Assembly: GCA_037176845.1 (NCBI GenBank)
Contig: JAYKXP010000101.1
Coordinates: 111,362 to 175,361, forward strand
Source: Paramarasmius palmivorus
Taxonomy: Eukaryota; Basidiomycota; Agaricomycetes; Agaricales; Marasmiaceae
Direction of reading: 5' to 3'
DNA length: 64,000 nt
Shown: piece after piece, positions 34,446 through 47,128 of the stretch
How positions within the stretch are numbered: position 1 is the first letter of the stretch
How the letters are laid out: the number at the start of each line of letters is the position of its first letter
Program-made: the position numbers and the translations under genes
Notes under the pieces: generated by a model
Told to the model about the DNA's origin: nothing
Seen by the model: only the letters and a program-made list of their open reading frames with translations
Databases searched by the model: none

Positions 34446-36600
34446 TTGCTCCCGCTCCCAGATAGTAGTTCCCCCTCGGGTGACCTTGATCATATTGTTA
34501 ATTTTGACCTGATACACAGCATTGTAACATTCCTCAAATACAGGAAGTAGTTTGGCTTGTTGTTCCTTTGTCACAAGCATGAGAAACTCTTGCAGCTTCC
34601 TTTCATGTAAAGCATGTTCTCGAGTGATTTCTGTGGGATCTGGATGGAGCGTAATCTGGTCTGCAACAAGATTGGCCACCTCTGAGCCATACTGTATACT
34701 GAAGCCCCAAGGTATTATTGCCTTGAAGACATCAGTCCCCATCTTGGCCACGGCATGTGGACGTGCTGAGATTTCATCAATGACATCATCATCGAGAACA
34801 TATTCTGGAACAACAGTAAATTGTCTGCTATATTCAGTCTCTATCAGTACTTCACGCCACGAGTATAACGCAGCCTTCACTGCAGTGCATAGTTCCTTTG
34901 AAGATTTGGGGGCTCAGCACGCACGAGTGGGATAGGGATACTTTGGTACAATGGTCTTGACAGGGAAGTTCTCAGGTGTGCAATTGTCACAGCACAAGCC
35001 ACCTAGTGGTCGCGGGAAAGGCGAGGAGACTGTTGTAACAAACTTCAGCCCAGGAGATAGTGAGCGGGATCAGAATACTTGCGTTTTTCCATGTTCACAA
35101 AGAAATCATCCCACGGCTTGCAGCAACGGTGATTGGTGGCTATAAAGCGTGATAGGTGCTTCTGGTCACGAAGTTCAATTTCTGTCGCAGCAGCTTTCTT
35201 CTTTCCTCATCGTGATAACTGGCCAGAGGTCACCTCGTTCCCTGTAGTCATCAGCTCAGGGTCTACAGCGTCAATAGCAGCAATACGGTCTGGTTGTGTT
35301 GGAGCTGCGTCAGTAGTGATATCTTGCTCTTCTGGAATCCCATCTTCTTCGTTAGCTTGATCTGACAGCTCCGGTATGACTTCATCTGTGTCTAATTCAG
35401 CAAGGTGGTGTGCATGAGCATTCTTTGTGATGAATAGTATGGCTTCACCGAGCTCTGCAGCATTACGCACACACCGCCCAACCTTCTGCACCAATGACAG
35501 AAATGACTGCGGAGCATGCCACAAAACAACACGCTTTACGTTGCAGAAATCCATACCCTGATTAGACTATGAGTTACAGGGCCTATCAAACATGAGCAAA
35601 GATGTACCATTCCCAAAGCATCAGTAGTGGGAATTCCATGGTGCTCTCCAGTATGAAGGCCCTCTTGAATGCCTTGTTTACGCGAATCATCAATGTGGTG
35701 GTGATAGAATTCAAATGCCGTGGCAGGGATCGCTTCTGGGCAGTGGCTATGCAAGAAATCTTGAATTCCTTCAGCTTCAACACGGCTGTTGACATAGATG
35801 AGGGTCTGAGGGAAGCTTTCTGGTCCTTGAGCATCCTCTGGTGGGAAGAGGGAAAGCAAATCTGCGTAGGTGTTTTGAGGTTGCTGCATGATACAGACTG
35901 ATAGCGTGACATTGAGTTTGGCGTTTGATACGGCAACCTGCGAGGTATCGAGAGGCAGCCCTAGTTTAAGTAGAATAGCATTGATAACCTCATGGTCGCT
36001 GATGCTATCAGCACTGGAACCTTGCTCGGCAATCTTCCTAAGAGTTTTTCAAGATGGCTGTATTCTGGTCGGAAACTACCTTCAGTCTCGCCCCAATCAA
36101 TCATGCAGTGAGCTTCATCAAGGACTACGCTCAGACAGTTGTCTTGGAACATTGGGATGCTGAGGACTTTCTCATTGAACTCACTGGAAATTGCTCATTC
36201 AGGGGAAAGGAATATGACATAATACTTGATGCCGGTGATCTTCTCGCCCTCTCTCTGCGGGCTGACGTTAGTATAATAAAGACTATGAAGATGAATGAAT
36301 TGACCTGAAATAAATCTTTGTAATCGATGCCCTCATTGCCCAGACTAACTGCAGGTATCCCTCTTTCAGCTAACTCCTTCACTTGTGAGGCCATGAGCAC
36401 ATTGAGTGGACTGATCACCATAAGAAACTGGGTCGTCTCCGTTGGAGAGCCATTTCCTCCATAGAATAACGGATACCAGAATGTGAGTGTCTTCCCTCCA
36501 CCTGTTGGAACATCATACACAGTGCTAACACCCCTAATGATGTTCAGACCCGCCTTCTCCTGATGCTTCCCTCAGCTCATTCACACCAAAAACTCGACAC
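34446..36600 (-). pseudogene. RecQ-like helicase, decayed
   Basis: Minus-strand pieces show superfamily-2 RecQ motifs: VPTGGGKT (motif I), VISPLNVLMASQVKEL (Ia), VLDEAHCMIDWGE then FRPEYSHL (II and the RecQ-specific part), LIASATM (III), TLIYVNSRVEAEGIQDF (IV) and VQKVGRCVR (VI). A C-terminal region typical of repeated Agaricomycete RecQ-like genes follows (TEYSRQFTVVPEYVL, WEREQM). It is broken: an extra base near 36556 disrupts VNELRE before the QEKAG block, and a TGA at 36195-36197 replaces an expected Met after LSPE. Such helicases are often multicopy or subtelomeric in fungi. This one is not functional as it stands. Confidence 0.75.
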
Positions 36601-37613
36601 AAACCATTCCTGGCTCTTCCTAGGTGGGTCTCGTCGACTTGTCACTGCAGACGGGGCGGCATTTGGGCTCAGGAGTAGTGGAAAAGGCTGGAGGGGCAGA
36701 TATGATTGAGAGCAGCATTGTGGGACAAGGTGTGTGAATTTTGAAATTCTGAAAAATGGAAACATCTTGTATTTTCTGTGGCTTTTGATACATGTATTCA
36801 ATGAGAATATAGAAGGAGGTTCGGGAATGGGTACGTCGACGTGGAGGCTAAGTCAAAACAATTTGTGGGAAAAACGGCTCCCAGCCAAAAGTGCCAGATT
36901 CTGTTCCAGTCCCTGCGGCAGTGTGTAGGGTAGGGCCCTAACATCACTGACGCAGGTACTGGTTTCGAGTCTATCAAATTCCAGGGATTCCTTGTTCATA
37001 GACCTTGGCAAGCTACTCTTACAGCTATTGGCCACATCCAGCATGCTCAATGACCAAATAACAGATGAAAGCAGCAGCAAGGGGGGAGCAGGATTTGAAA
37101 GGGTCATATCAACCCAAAAGTCCAGGTTTCAGCCAACAAGGACCCCTCTCCCCCTCCAAAAAAGGAAATTTATGTCATATACCTTCCAAAAAGAGAAAGT
37201 GTTCCACCAGTCCCAAACTTCCTGTGAGTGCATTATTGCTGTCTTGGGAGTTGGATTGGGAGCGAGAAATTTTGGTGAGCCTGTTGAACTTGTTGTGGTG
37301 TACTGTGTCAAAGTTGTGCACTGATGATGTTAGCAGTAAAGATTTATCCCTAAAAGGAATGTAAGTTAATGCCTATAAACCACAAGAATCCAAGAGTGCC
37401 AGAGGAGAAGCTGAGTAGAACTATTCACAGCTTTCTAAAGATATATTATTTGTGTACTGTAATTCATTGCCCTTGAGGCCTTGAGTTAGTGGGCAGATTC
37501 CTTGTGTATCCTTCCACTACAGCTGAGTTGGGAACCATACACAGCTGCACAGTGCTGATGAAAGTTTTGTGCAAATGCTGTTGTACAAACCTGGATAAAT
37601 TAGTTTGCACAAG
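36601..37613. other. No supportable gene
   Basis: About 1 kb between the helicase remnant and the copia LTR. Short frames on both strands without domains. It may include further decayed N-terminal helicase sequence. Confidence 0.4.
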
Positions 37614-37968
37614 TGTCAAGGATAGAGTACAAATAAGTATGAGTACTCAGACAGACACACGTAAAGTGGGAATGGCTATATTGAGATAAACTACAGTACC
37701 TGTCAAGGATAGAGTACGAATAAGTATGAGTACTGTAGAGTATTATCAGTAAGATATCTAGGAAACAATCAGGGAATGAACATACCTCAGACAGACACAC
37801 GTAAAGTGGGAATGGCTGAGGTAGGCAACCTCAGAACATGGAACTATATGTGAGGAAAAGAATAGGTAAATCAAATACAGGAGTACAGAACTGAGTCAAA
37901 GGATAAAAGATGTAAAATAGGAAGAAAGTAAGTATGATGAAATGTAGCAACAATGATCGAGGGTGTCA
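37614..37968 (-). repeat. 3' LTR of copia element 1
   Basis: 355 bp, TGTCAAGG to GGGTGTCA as read on the plus strand. It contains internal duplications: GTCAAGGATAGAGTAC and GACAGACACACGTAAAGTG each occur twice. It has a 4-bp AAGT insertion relative to its partner. Confidence 0.9.
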
Positions 37969-38032
37969 GGTTGAACCGTCGGAAGGTATCTGTAGGGATT
38001 CACTTGTCATTCTCAACACTTCCCCTGAATCC

Positions 38033-41000
38033 CTACTCAGTAGTAATCCCCAATTCCTTCACATACTTCTTTAAAGCTGCCCAAGACAAGGATTTGGTGA
38101 AGAGATCTGCCAGGTTCTTGGCAGAGGGGACATATTTGAACTCTAACTCCCCCTCGCATACTATGTCCCTGATCCAGGACCAGTGATAGTTGAAGTGCTT
38201 GGTGCGAGTGTGTTTAGTGGTTGCTTCAGTCAGCACCAAGGCGGAGGTATTGTCAACATTGATCGGGAAGGGGTAATCTTCTCTGAGTTTGAGTCCATCC
38301 AGGAACTTCCACATCCATACGGCCTGTTTCCCGGTGTGTACTCAACTCTTTCTCCATGGCTGACCCCTACAATTTCATCCTCTGACTTGCCTCTGCATAT
38401 GTGTTTGGTTTTGATTGGTTTTCTGGCTCTGTGACTGGTGGTAGGTAGGCATTTAATGCATTTGCGTGTTTGTCCTCAGATTCAGAGTTGAATTCAGGGA
38501 GTAATGGGGTTTCTCAAGGAGTATTCCAATTGCCAGCCCAATCTTCACCCCTGTTCCAAGCGTTGGCCTTGTCTTCTTCGTACTGGTGTGATGCGAGGAA
38601 TCATTGGGTGAGATTCACAGTGCAAGAGGATTGACGAGTGGGTTCTGCAGGTGGTATGTTGACTTTTTGAGTCTTTGGAGCAGGAGGTGGTTGTGGAGTC
38701 GTTACTGGGGACTTGTTGATTGCTGTCTCCAGTTGATTTCCATTTGGGGAAACCGACATTGGTGGGGAAAGTGGAGATGATGTAACCAGTGATACACCTG
38801 ACTTTAATCACTTCTTTTTCGAATGCAAATACGCTAGTTTTGCACGTTATCATTGTTGCATAAACCCATAATAGTTATAGAAGGAGTATGAGCCCTAAAT
38901 AGCTAGTCATTGGATGGAAGGTGTTTTAGGTGGTTATATTAGTGGATCATGGTACACGGTATGCCCCACATGGGTATCTGACCACTACTATTACTTCTAC
39001 CAGTGATTGTTGAAGTACAATCACCTCCTGAAAACTGTAGGGAGAAGGTCCATAAGTGAATTCACTACGGACTACACCTAGATCATCTACCGGACACACT
39101 AAAGGGATACTTTCAAGTTGCTCTACACTTCTTCTATTAGTGAAACTTTATACTAGTTCGTCTTGGTGATGTTCTGGAAGTGTTCTAACCGGTTGGGTTA
39201 CACTTTAGCATTGTAGAGAAGGCCTCAGTTTTGGTAATTGAGCTTCCTTGCTTGCGTGCTTTATAGAAGACAGTTTTGGTGGCTGTTTTCCAGCAGTTGT
39301 GCTGTAGTTTTACCTTAGAGAGAGTCAGATCACTTGAGGCAGTTTAGATCAAACCAAGATCAGCTTCATATAGCCCTTGGTGCCTTATTTCCAAGCTTAT
39401 AGAAGCAAGGACAACCCTACTATGCATCTATACAGGTGTACTTTCCTAGAACTTCGACAAATAGAAGTGATTTTACCCTTCTTGAGACCAAGCTTGAGTA
39501 GATATCTCTAAGTGCGGCAACTCTGATCACGCCAAACCACACTTGCACAACTACGCCACAGTAGAGTGCTTTTGTACACTGAGAGCAGTCATAGTATTAG
39601 GTGATTTCACCAAAACTAAGTGGTATTACCGGTGTCTTGGCCCCGTCTGATCCAGAGGTTGTTTCTTCGACATGTTCAACATCGAGGAATGTATAGTCAG
39701 TGTCAACATCATCCTCCCCCTCAACCTCTGACACCCAACTCATTCCATGAGACAATGACTTCCTTGGAGCCAATTACCTTGCAGCGGTACGTCCCTGGGT
39801 ACTCATGTCCAATGACTTGACATTTAATTCCCCTTGGATCCAGTTTCCCATGACTGGCTTTCTCATGCGACAGCACATATACGATGTCTCCAAATGCCCG
39901 AAGATGGCTAGCATCTTGGATTTTCCCAGTCCATTCCATTTCTGGAACCTTTCCAGGGTGTATCGCGGATGGCAAGAAGTTCAATACATAAACTACATTG
40001 CGCATTGCCTCTGCCCACCATTCAGCAGCCAATTTGGACTCAATTAGCATAGCCCTTGCTGATCCAGTAACCACACCAATCGCCCGTTCAGCCATGCCAT
40101 TCATAGGGGAGGAGTATACAACAGTGAACTCGTGGATAATCCCATGCTTGGAGAACCAGTCGTTCCAGAGGTTGGACTTGAATTCTGGTGCATTATCTGT
40201 GTGGACTTGCTTTAGAACTTGACCAGTCTGACGCTCCCCTAAAGTCCTGATATTATCAAGGACATGTAAGGTGGTTTCAGCTGTATGATCCAGCCTTCCA
40301 TGAACTTCTTTGAAGTACCAGTGTTGACAATTACCATTGCATAGAGGTTCCCTCCAATGGAGGTCATGTGTGCTGGGCCAAAGAGGTTGATAGCGAGTAG
40401 CTCAAGTGGTGTGGTGATAGTTGCTTCACTTAGATAGAAGGGCAACTGCTTCAAGTTCACCAAGATGCATACTTCACACCGCTTCTCAATCTCCATTGGT
40501 GGTTTCTTTGCAATCTCCATCTCCTTGTTGATTGCCTATGTGGCCTTGATACGGTCGTTAGCAAAATGGCCAGTCCGCCAATGCCAAAGTTGGATAGTCT
40601 GGGCAGAGAATGCAGATGGGAGAATAGGTGTGACGAAAGATCCATAGATGATATATAGGTTTGATTCAGTGAGTGTCCCCTCAAATGTATCGACACCATT
40701 TGGGTCAGAAAACACTAACTTCCCCTGACCAAGCTTCATTGACCACCCACAACGATCAAGCAAACCCAAGGATATCAAATTACATGCAATCTCCAGTGGA
40801 TGCAAGGCCTCTTGGAAGGTTAGGGTATGTGCAGCTCCCAAGTACACAACTCAGATCTCGACATCTCCCTGACCGACTATGGGAAAGCTAACTCCCTGCT
40901 TTGAAGATGATCCGATACTATCGCGGCCTAACATCTCATAGTTCTTGAAGACATCCCTGGAGTTGAAGAAGTGACAAGATGCGCCACTATCCCCAATCGT

Positions 41001-41786
41001 GCAAGATGCGGACTTCAGGTTATTCGCAGATGGGGTAAGCACCACCAAGACCTTGGCACTCATTGCATAGACTCGTCCAGTCACGACTGGTCCAGACAGA
41101 GTGGCTGAGGTGGTTGCTAAGTTCGCATCAGGGATTGACACATCCTTTTTGCCTTTCCACCAAGGTGGATACTGCCCCTGCTTTCTGCCCCCCAATTTCC
41201 AGCAGTTATTGATGGTATGGCCCTTCCCGTTGCAGTTTGGGTTGGAGCACTTTAAGTCTGGATTGTTCAGGCCCTTTCTGATTGGTCCCTTTGCAAGTAG
41301 AGCACGGAGCTGGGCTACTTCAGCCTTGAGTGCTGATACATGGTCGACAGGTGTAGAAGTGTCATCAGTAATGGTCACACTGGCATCTACTGCAGCCTTG
41401 CGGAGCAGGCACATCTTCTCTGCATATCCACCATCTCCTGTGAACTTTTCCTCAAAGTAACAGCAGGTACGTAAATTGTCCTCCTTCCTCTGCCTCGCCA
41501 AGATACTGACAGTGAGGAACTCTTTCTCCAAATAGGTCCATAGCTCATGCAAAGTCTTCCCAGATGTGATACCAAGGCCGGTAGGATTTTTGATGTTATT
41601 CCAGATGATGAGGTATGTCACTGATTCATGGAGATTATATTCCAGGAGGCTTGGAATTGGGTCATTAATGGCAGTTGGGATAGCTGGGGTATAAGGAAGA
41701 GGTGATAGATATCCATGGGGAGCCGGTACCTGAACCTTTCCAGTCCAGTATATGTCAAGGCCTTTGATACATCCCATGGGTATCAT
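38033..41786 (-). pseudogene. Copia gag-pol remnant
   Basis: 41786-40851 holds gag and the CCHC knuckle (CSNPNCNGKGHTINNCW), then the protease (IGDSGASCHFF). Integrase pieces follow at 40847-40239 and 40104-39721 (MAERAIGVVTGSARAML, WNELGV). Next come a broken acidic linker, about 700 bp of unassigned sequence (38860-39610), more linker, then a jump at about 38335 from the pre-RT region (MEKELSTHRETG) straight to late RNase H (INVDNTSALVLTEATTKHTR, ADLFTKSL). RT is therefore deleted, and several stops interrupt the rest. Confidence 0.82.
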
Positions 41787-41984
41787 GATATCCTTCCATG
41801 TAATGTAATTTTCGCCATCAAAGTGCTGGTCTTCAGGTAGAGTTTGTATAGTTGTAATTCAAAGGCATAGAGGTCGCCATGCTGCCAGATATGCAGCACA
41901 ATAATAGAATGCCAAGATATGATGAGCCGTAGATTTGATAATGGTGTGTCTGTGGTTATCCTGGTGCAGTGTTTAAAGCACGGG

Positions 41985-41994
41985 GCCCATAACC
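41985..41994 (-). other. Primer-binding-site candidate, copia 1
   Basis: GGTTATGGGC directly follows the 5' LTR on the minus strand. The second copia element has the same ten bases directly after its 5' LTR (48565-48574), though their LTRs are unrelated. This supports it as a tRNA-primed start site. I cannot name the tRNA. Confidence 0.55.
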
Positions 41995-42345
41995 TGTCAA
42001 GGATAGAGTACAAATAAGTATGAGTACTCAGACAGACACACGTAAAGTGGGAATGGCTATATTGAGATAAACTACAGTACCTGTCAAGGATAGAGTACGA
42101 ATAAGTATGAGTACTGTAGAGTATTATCAGTAAGATATCTAGGAAACAATCAGGGAATGAACATACCTCAGACAGACACACGTAAAGTGGGAATGGCTGA
42201 GGTAGGCAACCTCAGAACATGGAACTATATGTGAGGAAAAGAATAGGTAAATCAAACACAGGAGTACAGAACTGAGTCAAAGGATAAAAGATGTAAAATA
42301 GGAAGAAAGTATGATGAAATATAGCAACAATAATTGAGGGTGTCA
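41995..42345 (-). repeat. 5' LTR of copia element 1
   Basis: 351 bp, matching 37614-37968 apart from a 4-bp indel and a few substitutions. The Ty3-like LTR starts at 42347, so the two elements abut. Confidence 0.9.
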
Positions 42346-42346
42346 G

Positions 42347-44029
42347 TGTGAGGCTTATAAAACGCTTGTGAACGAGCGAAATATATATGCCTAGTTGTGC
42401 GAGCGGGGTTCGACATTGTCAAAGGATCCGTACAATTGACATAAGAAATCAACTAGCACACTAGTTGAACGTCTACAAAGCACTAGGACACAAGGGAAGT
42501 GTACAAGCGATGAATGAAACAATGTAATATGATAATATGGTCTCGATATGATCAAGACAACACAAGCCAACCTATAAACCTATCTATAACTATTCCTATA
42601 GGTTCCTATGATGCAAAATAACCTATTGAACCTGACAAGGGTAAAGACCTATTGATCCTATGAAAGGCACTGATTACACTAGTCGAACTAGCATGACAAC
42701 CAGGCCACCTATAAGCTAGTGGGGCTCCACACTAGTCCTGAAACAATCAATCCTATCCAAAGAGTCTAGATGAACTAGCTCTGTCCTATGGATATCTCAA
42801 AGTTCTAATTTCATGACTCTAGTTCAATATAGAGAAGGGCTTTTCAAAGGTTTTATTTTCTAAGTTATTTTCTAAGCACACGTCGCCTCTATGGTCAACG
42901 ATAGAAGACAAGAACTCTGCTATTGGTGCACTAAGGCTACATATATAGCGGAGTAATTGCTTGAGAGCTTCCTAGGGGAAACCCTGCTGCTTATATACCC
43001 GTGAGCGTACATATTTTACATATAAGTGAAAGTGGACACGATAAAGTAATAGTAACTATGCAAGAAATGGGAACGAGGAGAGGATTCTATCTACCAGAAA
43101 AGGAAGGTTTGGGTATATATTGGTTGGAATTCAACATTATTTTGCAGGACTGTGAGTCATATTACTTTTGGTTGCTAGGAAGTGGCGCGCGGAGGTGCTG
43201 TTCCACATGGTGCGTTTCGGATATCGGGGCTAGGACATAGTTATTCCGCTCGGAACTTGCTAGGAGTCCGATCTTGACTGAAACGCTTCGGATTCGTATC
43301 CAAGGAAGGTAGGCTCTGTGCCCGTGTAGTTCTATATTATATTTTCTATGTCCTAGGACAGTCCTGGAACAGAATCCTATCTGTTTCCTTGTTATAGGAC
43401 TATATGTCCCGCACTAGTGTCTGTACTAGCAGTAGGAATCCCAACTTGAAGCTTGAGGGATGTTCTGATCGATATGGAAAGCTGTTAAGCCCCCATATGG
43501 TCCTCGTATCGATGACCCGGTCACTCGGACATTTCTAATCCTGGTAACTCTGCTCTCAAAGGTGACTCACACCTCCAGCTTCTACTGTATTTGGTATATA
43601 GCTCTGATTCGTCCCCTAGGGTCCTTCTACGCCGTGGTAGTTGGTCCTCGTTCACTATCCCATCTCATATGTCCCATAGCGTGAGTATAGTGTAGCCATA
43701 TGACCTACTAGGAAGTCTACCATGTACAGTAGCATGTCCTCATAAGGTTCCAGCCTGATAATAGAGTATAGATACGGTCTACAGGTTTCGACGCGTATCC
43801 TAGCGCAATCATATAGGGCTAACAACGACATCAACGTCTATGCGCGCGCAGCTAGTATTCACTACGCAGTGCATGCCTATCTTATTCTTCGTCATATGCG
43901 CACTACTAGGTTCCTAGTAGTGCTACCAAGTCCATATAGTACTTAGTATGATGTACTAGTGCGATTCTGAACACAACAATTAGTGTCAAAATGACTGTTT
44001 TTCAGCGATTTCGTTCTGGTACCCTCACA
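42347..44029 (-). repeat. 3' LTR of the Ty3-like element G2
   Basis: 1683 bp. On the minus strand it starts TGTGAGGGTACC directly after the polypurine tract and ends GCCTCACA, giving inverted ends TGTGAGG/CCTCACA. The start aligns with the G1 LTR. Its partner lies beyond the right edge. No gene is seen in it. Confidence 0.72.
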
Positions 44030-44030
44030 T

Positions 44031-44046
44031 CTCCCCCAAACCAAAA
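44031..44046 (-). other. Polypurine tract of the Ty3-like element G2
   Basis: On the minus strand TTTTGGTTTGGGGGAG, one base before the LTR. Same sequence as the G1 tract. Confidence 0.75.
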
Positions 44047-44047
44047 G

Positions 44048-44547
44048 ATCTAGACCGTCCTCGGTCTGGAATAGTTCATATGAACTTCTTTCTGGGTGTA
44101 TTCGAGATGCGCGCGGTCAGTTTACTCTGTCCGCGTTATGTCCGATCAGTTGATGCCGGGGTTATCAAACCTCCTCGAGCGTCAATCATCTTCCATATTG
44201 ATCTTATGACCAAATAGACCTTCGAGCGCTTCCCTCGCGCCAAAGCTAGTAATCCCTCGTCTAATTTCGATGTCCTAGGACATTTTCTTCATAGGAGAAC
44301 GGCCATGTATAGCTATTCCAGGGTCATCGAACTTCTGCTGGTGACTGCCGGTTTCATGACTCAGCTTCCGTGATGTGATCGAATAGAAGCAGGATTCTCG
44401 GAATGTGATATATAGCTTTTCACAAAGTTGAACCAAGTCCCAAATCCTTTCTTTCTTTTCCCCCTCATCATCGTTTCAACGAGCTGTTCCTAGGTGCGTT
44501 TCCTCGTTCTTTTCTTTGCATTTTCTTTCTAAATTTTTATTTCTAGG
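44048..44547. promoter_or_regulatory. Upstream region of gene B'
   Basis: 500 bp between the polypurine tract and the ATG of gene B'. Presumed promoter. It contains CATATG at about 44078 and the conserved AGACCGTCCTCGGT patch next to the tract. Pyrimidine-rich just before the ATG. Confidence 0.45.
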
Positions 44548-47128
44548 ATGCCTAAGCCCGTTCGAAACCCCTTTGCGCCTCCAGAGCCAGTGGCTCCTAA
44601 GCCCAAGCATGCTAGGCCACCACCTCCTCCTCCACTTCCCGACTATTCACCCGAAGAAATCTACGAGCGTCAGCTAGGGATGTACGAGCGAGGTCGTTCT
44701 CTCATCACCGCCTTTCGCATGTACTACGACGCTGTCTTCGATCGCAAGGCAGAGGTATTCCCTTCGCCCGAGGCAGTTGCCAAACTCTTTGTAGCTCAGA
44801 AGGACAACATCGTGAGTTACATTTATATTTCTTGAATCATATGACTCACACTCTTCCTAGCGAGAGTACCATAGGCTATGCACCGACGATGCTCGAGGAT
44901 TCGAGATCCCAAAGGCGTACCATGGCGTGATCCTCCAGATCTACCGCCTGGCCCATACAGCCTTACAAGGGAAAGTCATCAAAGCCAAGGCTACCGTTGG
45001 TTGGCTCCCTCCAGAGGATGAAGTCAAGGACCTTGTTGAGAAATACGAGGTGCGTCATATGAAGGTTTTTCTCTGATTATTTCTTTTCTAATATTCTTTT
45101 GTATGTCTAGGATTTTGATTTCCACTATCCGCTTCCACCACCAGTGGTGCCTCTCCCCAAGACACCTCCTCTGGTAGCTTCTTCCTCGCGAGTTCCCAAA
45201 CAAAAAGGATACAAGTCCAATCTTGATAACTCGGATTCCGACGTCAAATCGTTCAAGCGTCTGAAGACCGATCAAGACGAGGACTCTTCTAGCGATGACA
45301 GTGACCATAGTGAAGATCCCAACGATAGGAATGCCCAGATCTATGGTGGACAGTGGTACGAGGCATACGAGGGCGAGAATGCTCATATCGCTGCTGAGGC
45401 CAAGAAAGCCCTCTCGCTTGCGGTAAGTCATTTCTCATTGTTCTTTCATATGATTGTTCTAATCTTATTTTCTAGGGTCCCTCTCAGCCAAAACGCACTC
45501 CTCGCGCAGATGCGACTGTGCGCGTTCAAAAGAAGGAGGCTGTTCCCAGCAAGCCCAAAGGTAAGGAGAAGGCCACTAGCGCTCCTCAGGCTAGGGGTAA
45601 GGACAAAGCCAAGGAGTCCGAGCACGCGCCTGTCCCTGATATGCGAGAACCGGTAAGTGCTTCTGCTTTACTATTTATTCATATGTTAACTTCTTATTGT
45701 CTAGCGACTTACTCCTGCCTTCACTCGCGTATCCGAGCGAGTGATAGGTGGAACTAGCGTGAGTCACTGACTTCTTTTCTGTTTCATATGACTGATAGCC
45801 ACCTTTCTAGATTTCCAAATCGGGCGAGCGGACCGCATATCAACCTCCGGCCCCTCTTCACAACAACAAGGACGATGGCTTCGTCAACGAGGAGCTTTCC
45901 ACCGCTGGTGGACACGTTTACCTTCAAGGTAACGTGCGGCTTACCTACGATGCTGTCGTTGAAGCGTCGACGATTGCGCCCGAACCCAACTTCTATACTC
46001 AGGGATGCGATCGCTGCATTCAAAAGGGGCTGGGTTGTTCCCCTCGTCCCGATGGCCATGCTGGATGCACGGGGTGTAAGAGCACCAACCAAAAGTGTTC
46101 TTTCACCCAGTCCCTGGAGGAATGTCTGAGTGCTCGTGATGAGCAATTCGACTTAGGTTTGCAGGGTCACAACGGTAACTCCTCATATGACTTTTTCTTT
46201 TGTTTATTCTAACTCATATGACTTTTCTAGGACTGGCCTTCCAACTCGAGGGCATCTTGGGTACTCTGGGCTCTCTCCAGAGTGCCTTGGATATCGAGTT
46301 TCAAGCTCGTCAGCAAGCACTGCGCCTCAACCGCACTCTCGAGCGTCAAAGGTTGATCCTTCAACGATCCACTCGCGATCCACGAGTCATATGCGCCTTG
46401 CTGCGACTCTTGCATCCCGACCTCGAGGCCCTTACTCACGAGCGACTGCTCATCCTTCTCACCGCCCTCAAAATCCCGCATTCATCGTTCGACGTTACTG
46501 CTGCTGGATTTAGGTTCGATGGCAAGGATATTTCCATCATCGAGAAGTCCTCGGGTAAGATCCTCGCGAGTAAGTTATTCATATATTCTATACCCCCACA
46601 CTACTGACTCTTCTTACTAGCCTATCAACAGGTGGTTTCCCTTGCGGAGTCCGCTTATCCACCTGTTAACTTGGCCAAGTGGTTGGAAGCACGGGTCAGG
46701 CCTGAGTATGTGATCAAGATATGTTTTTCTTATATTTATGAACTTCATATGACAAAACTGACTTGGTCATATAGGACAAGACTGCTTCTGAGGACGCTCC
46801 TGGCTCCCCGATGGCTCAGGACTCAAAGTCCAAGGGATCAGGATCCTCTCCTAAAGCCGTATGTTTTCTCTTTTCTTGTCATATGACGTTCTAACTTTTC
46901 TTTATTTTTCTGTAGTCGGGTTCCACAGTCAAGACCATCTCCCCTCACTCTGTTTTGGATGTCCCAGCTTCTACCAGCCACATCAAGGACTCCAAAGTTG
47001 AGAAGAAGGTTGCTGGATCCAAGAGCCCTATGGTCATCAAGAAGGTCGGTGGCAGCTCCTCGGGAGACGCTATCAAGGACAAGTCTCCTCGCGAGCAATC
47101 TGCCTCGTTGGACTCGGACTCGGAGTAG
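44548..47128 (+). CDS. Antisense gene B': Zn2Cys6-spaced protein
   Basis: Ten exons, with nine GT-AG introns of about 50-70 nt, run from MPKPVRNPFAPPEPVAPKPK to TAG at 47128. Order: proline-rich N-terminus; YERGRSLITAFRMYYDAVFD; a Ser/Asp-rich acidic segment (EDSSSDDSDHSEDPND); basic linkers; NVRLTYDAVVEAST. Then the cluster CDRCIQKGLGC and CTGCKSTNQKC with C-x2-C-x6-C-x9-C-x2-C-x6-C spacing. After it come EQFDLGLQGHNG and a long helical part (QRLILQRSTRDPRVICALLR) that matches gene B of G1 (RRATRDPRILIHILRKADPE) in place and sequence. The cluster spacing fits fungal Zn2Cys6 DNA-binding domains. Eight of the nine introns contain CATATG. No frame break seen. Confidence 0.78.

Larger units (their letters stand above)
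37614..42345 (-). mobile_element. Ty1/copia element lacking RT (minus strand)
   Basis: Flanked by near-identical direct repeats (41995-42345 and 37614-37968). Inside, on the minus strand, are gag with a CCHC knuckle, protease, integrase, a decayed linker, and the end of RNase H. The reverse transcriptase is missing, so the copy is non-autonomous. The LTRs differ by one 4-bp indel and a handful of substitutions, so insertion was fairly recent. No target duplication is visible, because the right flank has been displaced by the Ty3-like element that begins two bases after the LTR. Confidence 0.88.

Noticed and set aside
34446..36600. Helitron (helicase-bearing element)
   Set aside because: The motifs are RecQ-type with DEAH-CxxxW and not PIF1-type. 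No Rep domain or Helitron end is seen.
38860..39610. Solo LTR inside copia element 1
   Set aside because: TG/CA-like borders can be picked, but I found no flanking duplication or second copy in the window.
42346..42346. Target-site duplication for copia element 1
   Set aside because: The left flank ACAAG has no match on the right, because G2 begins at 42347. The true right flank is beyond the window.
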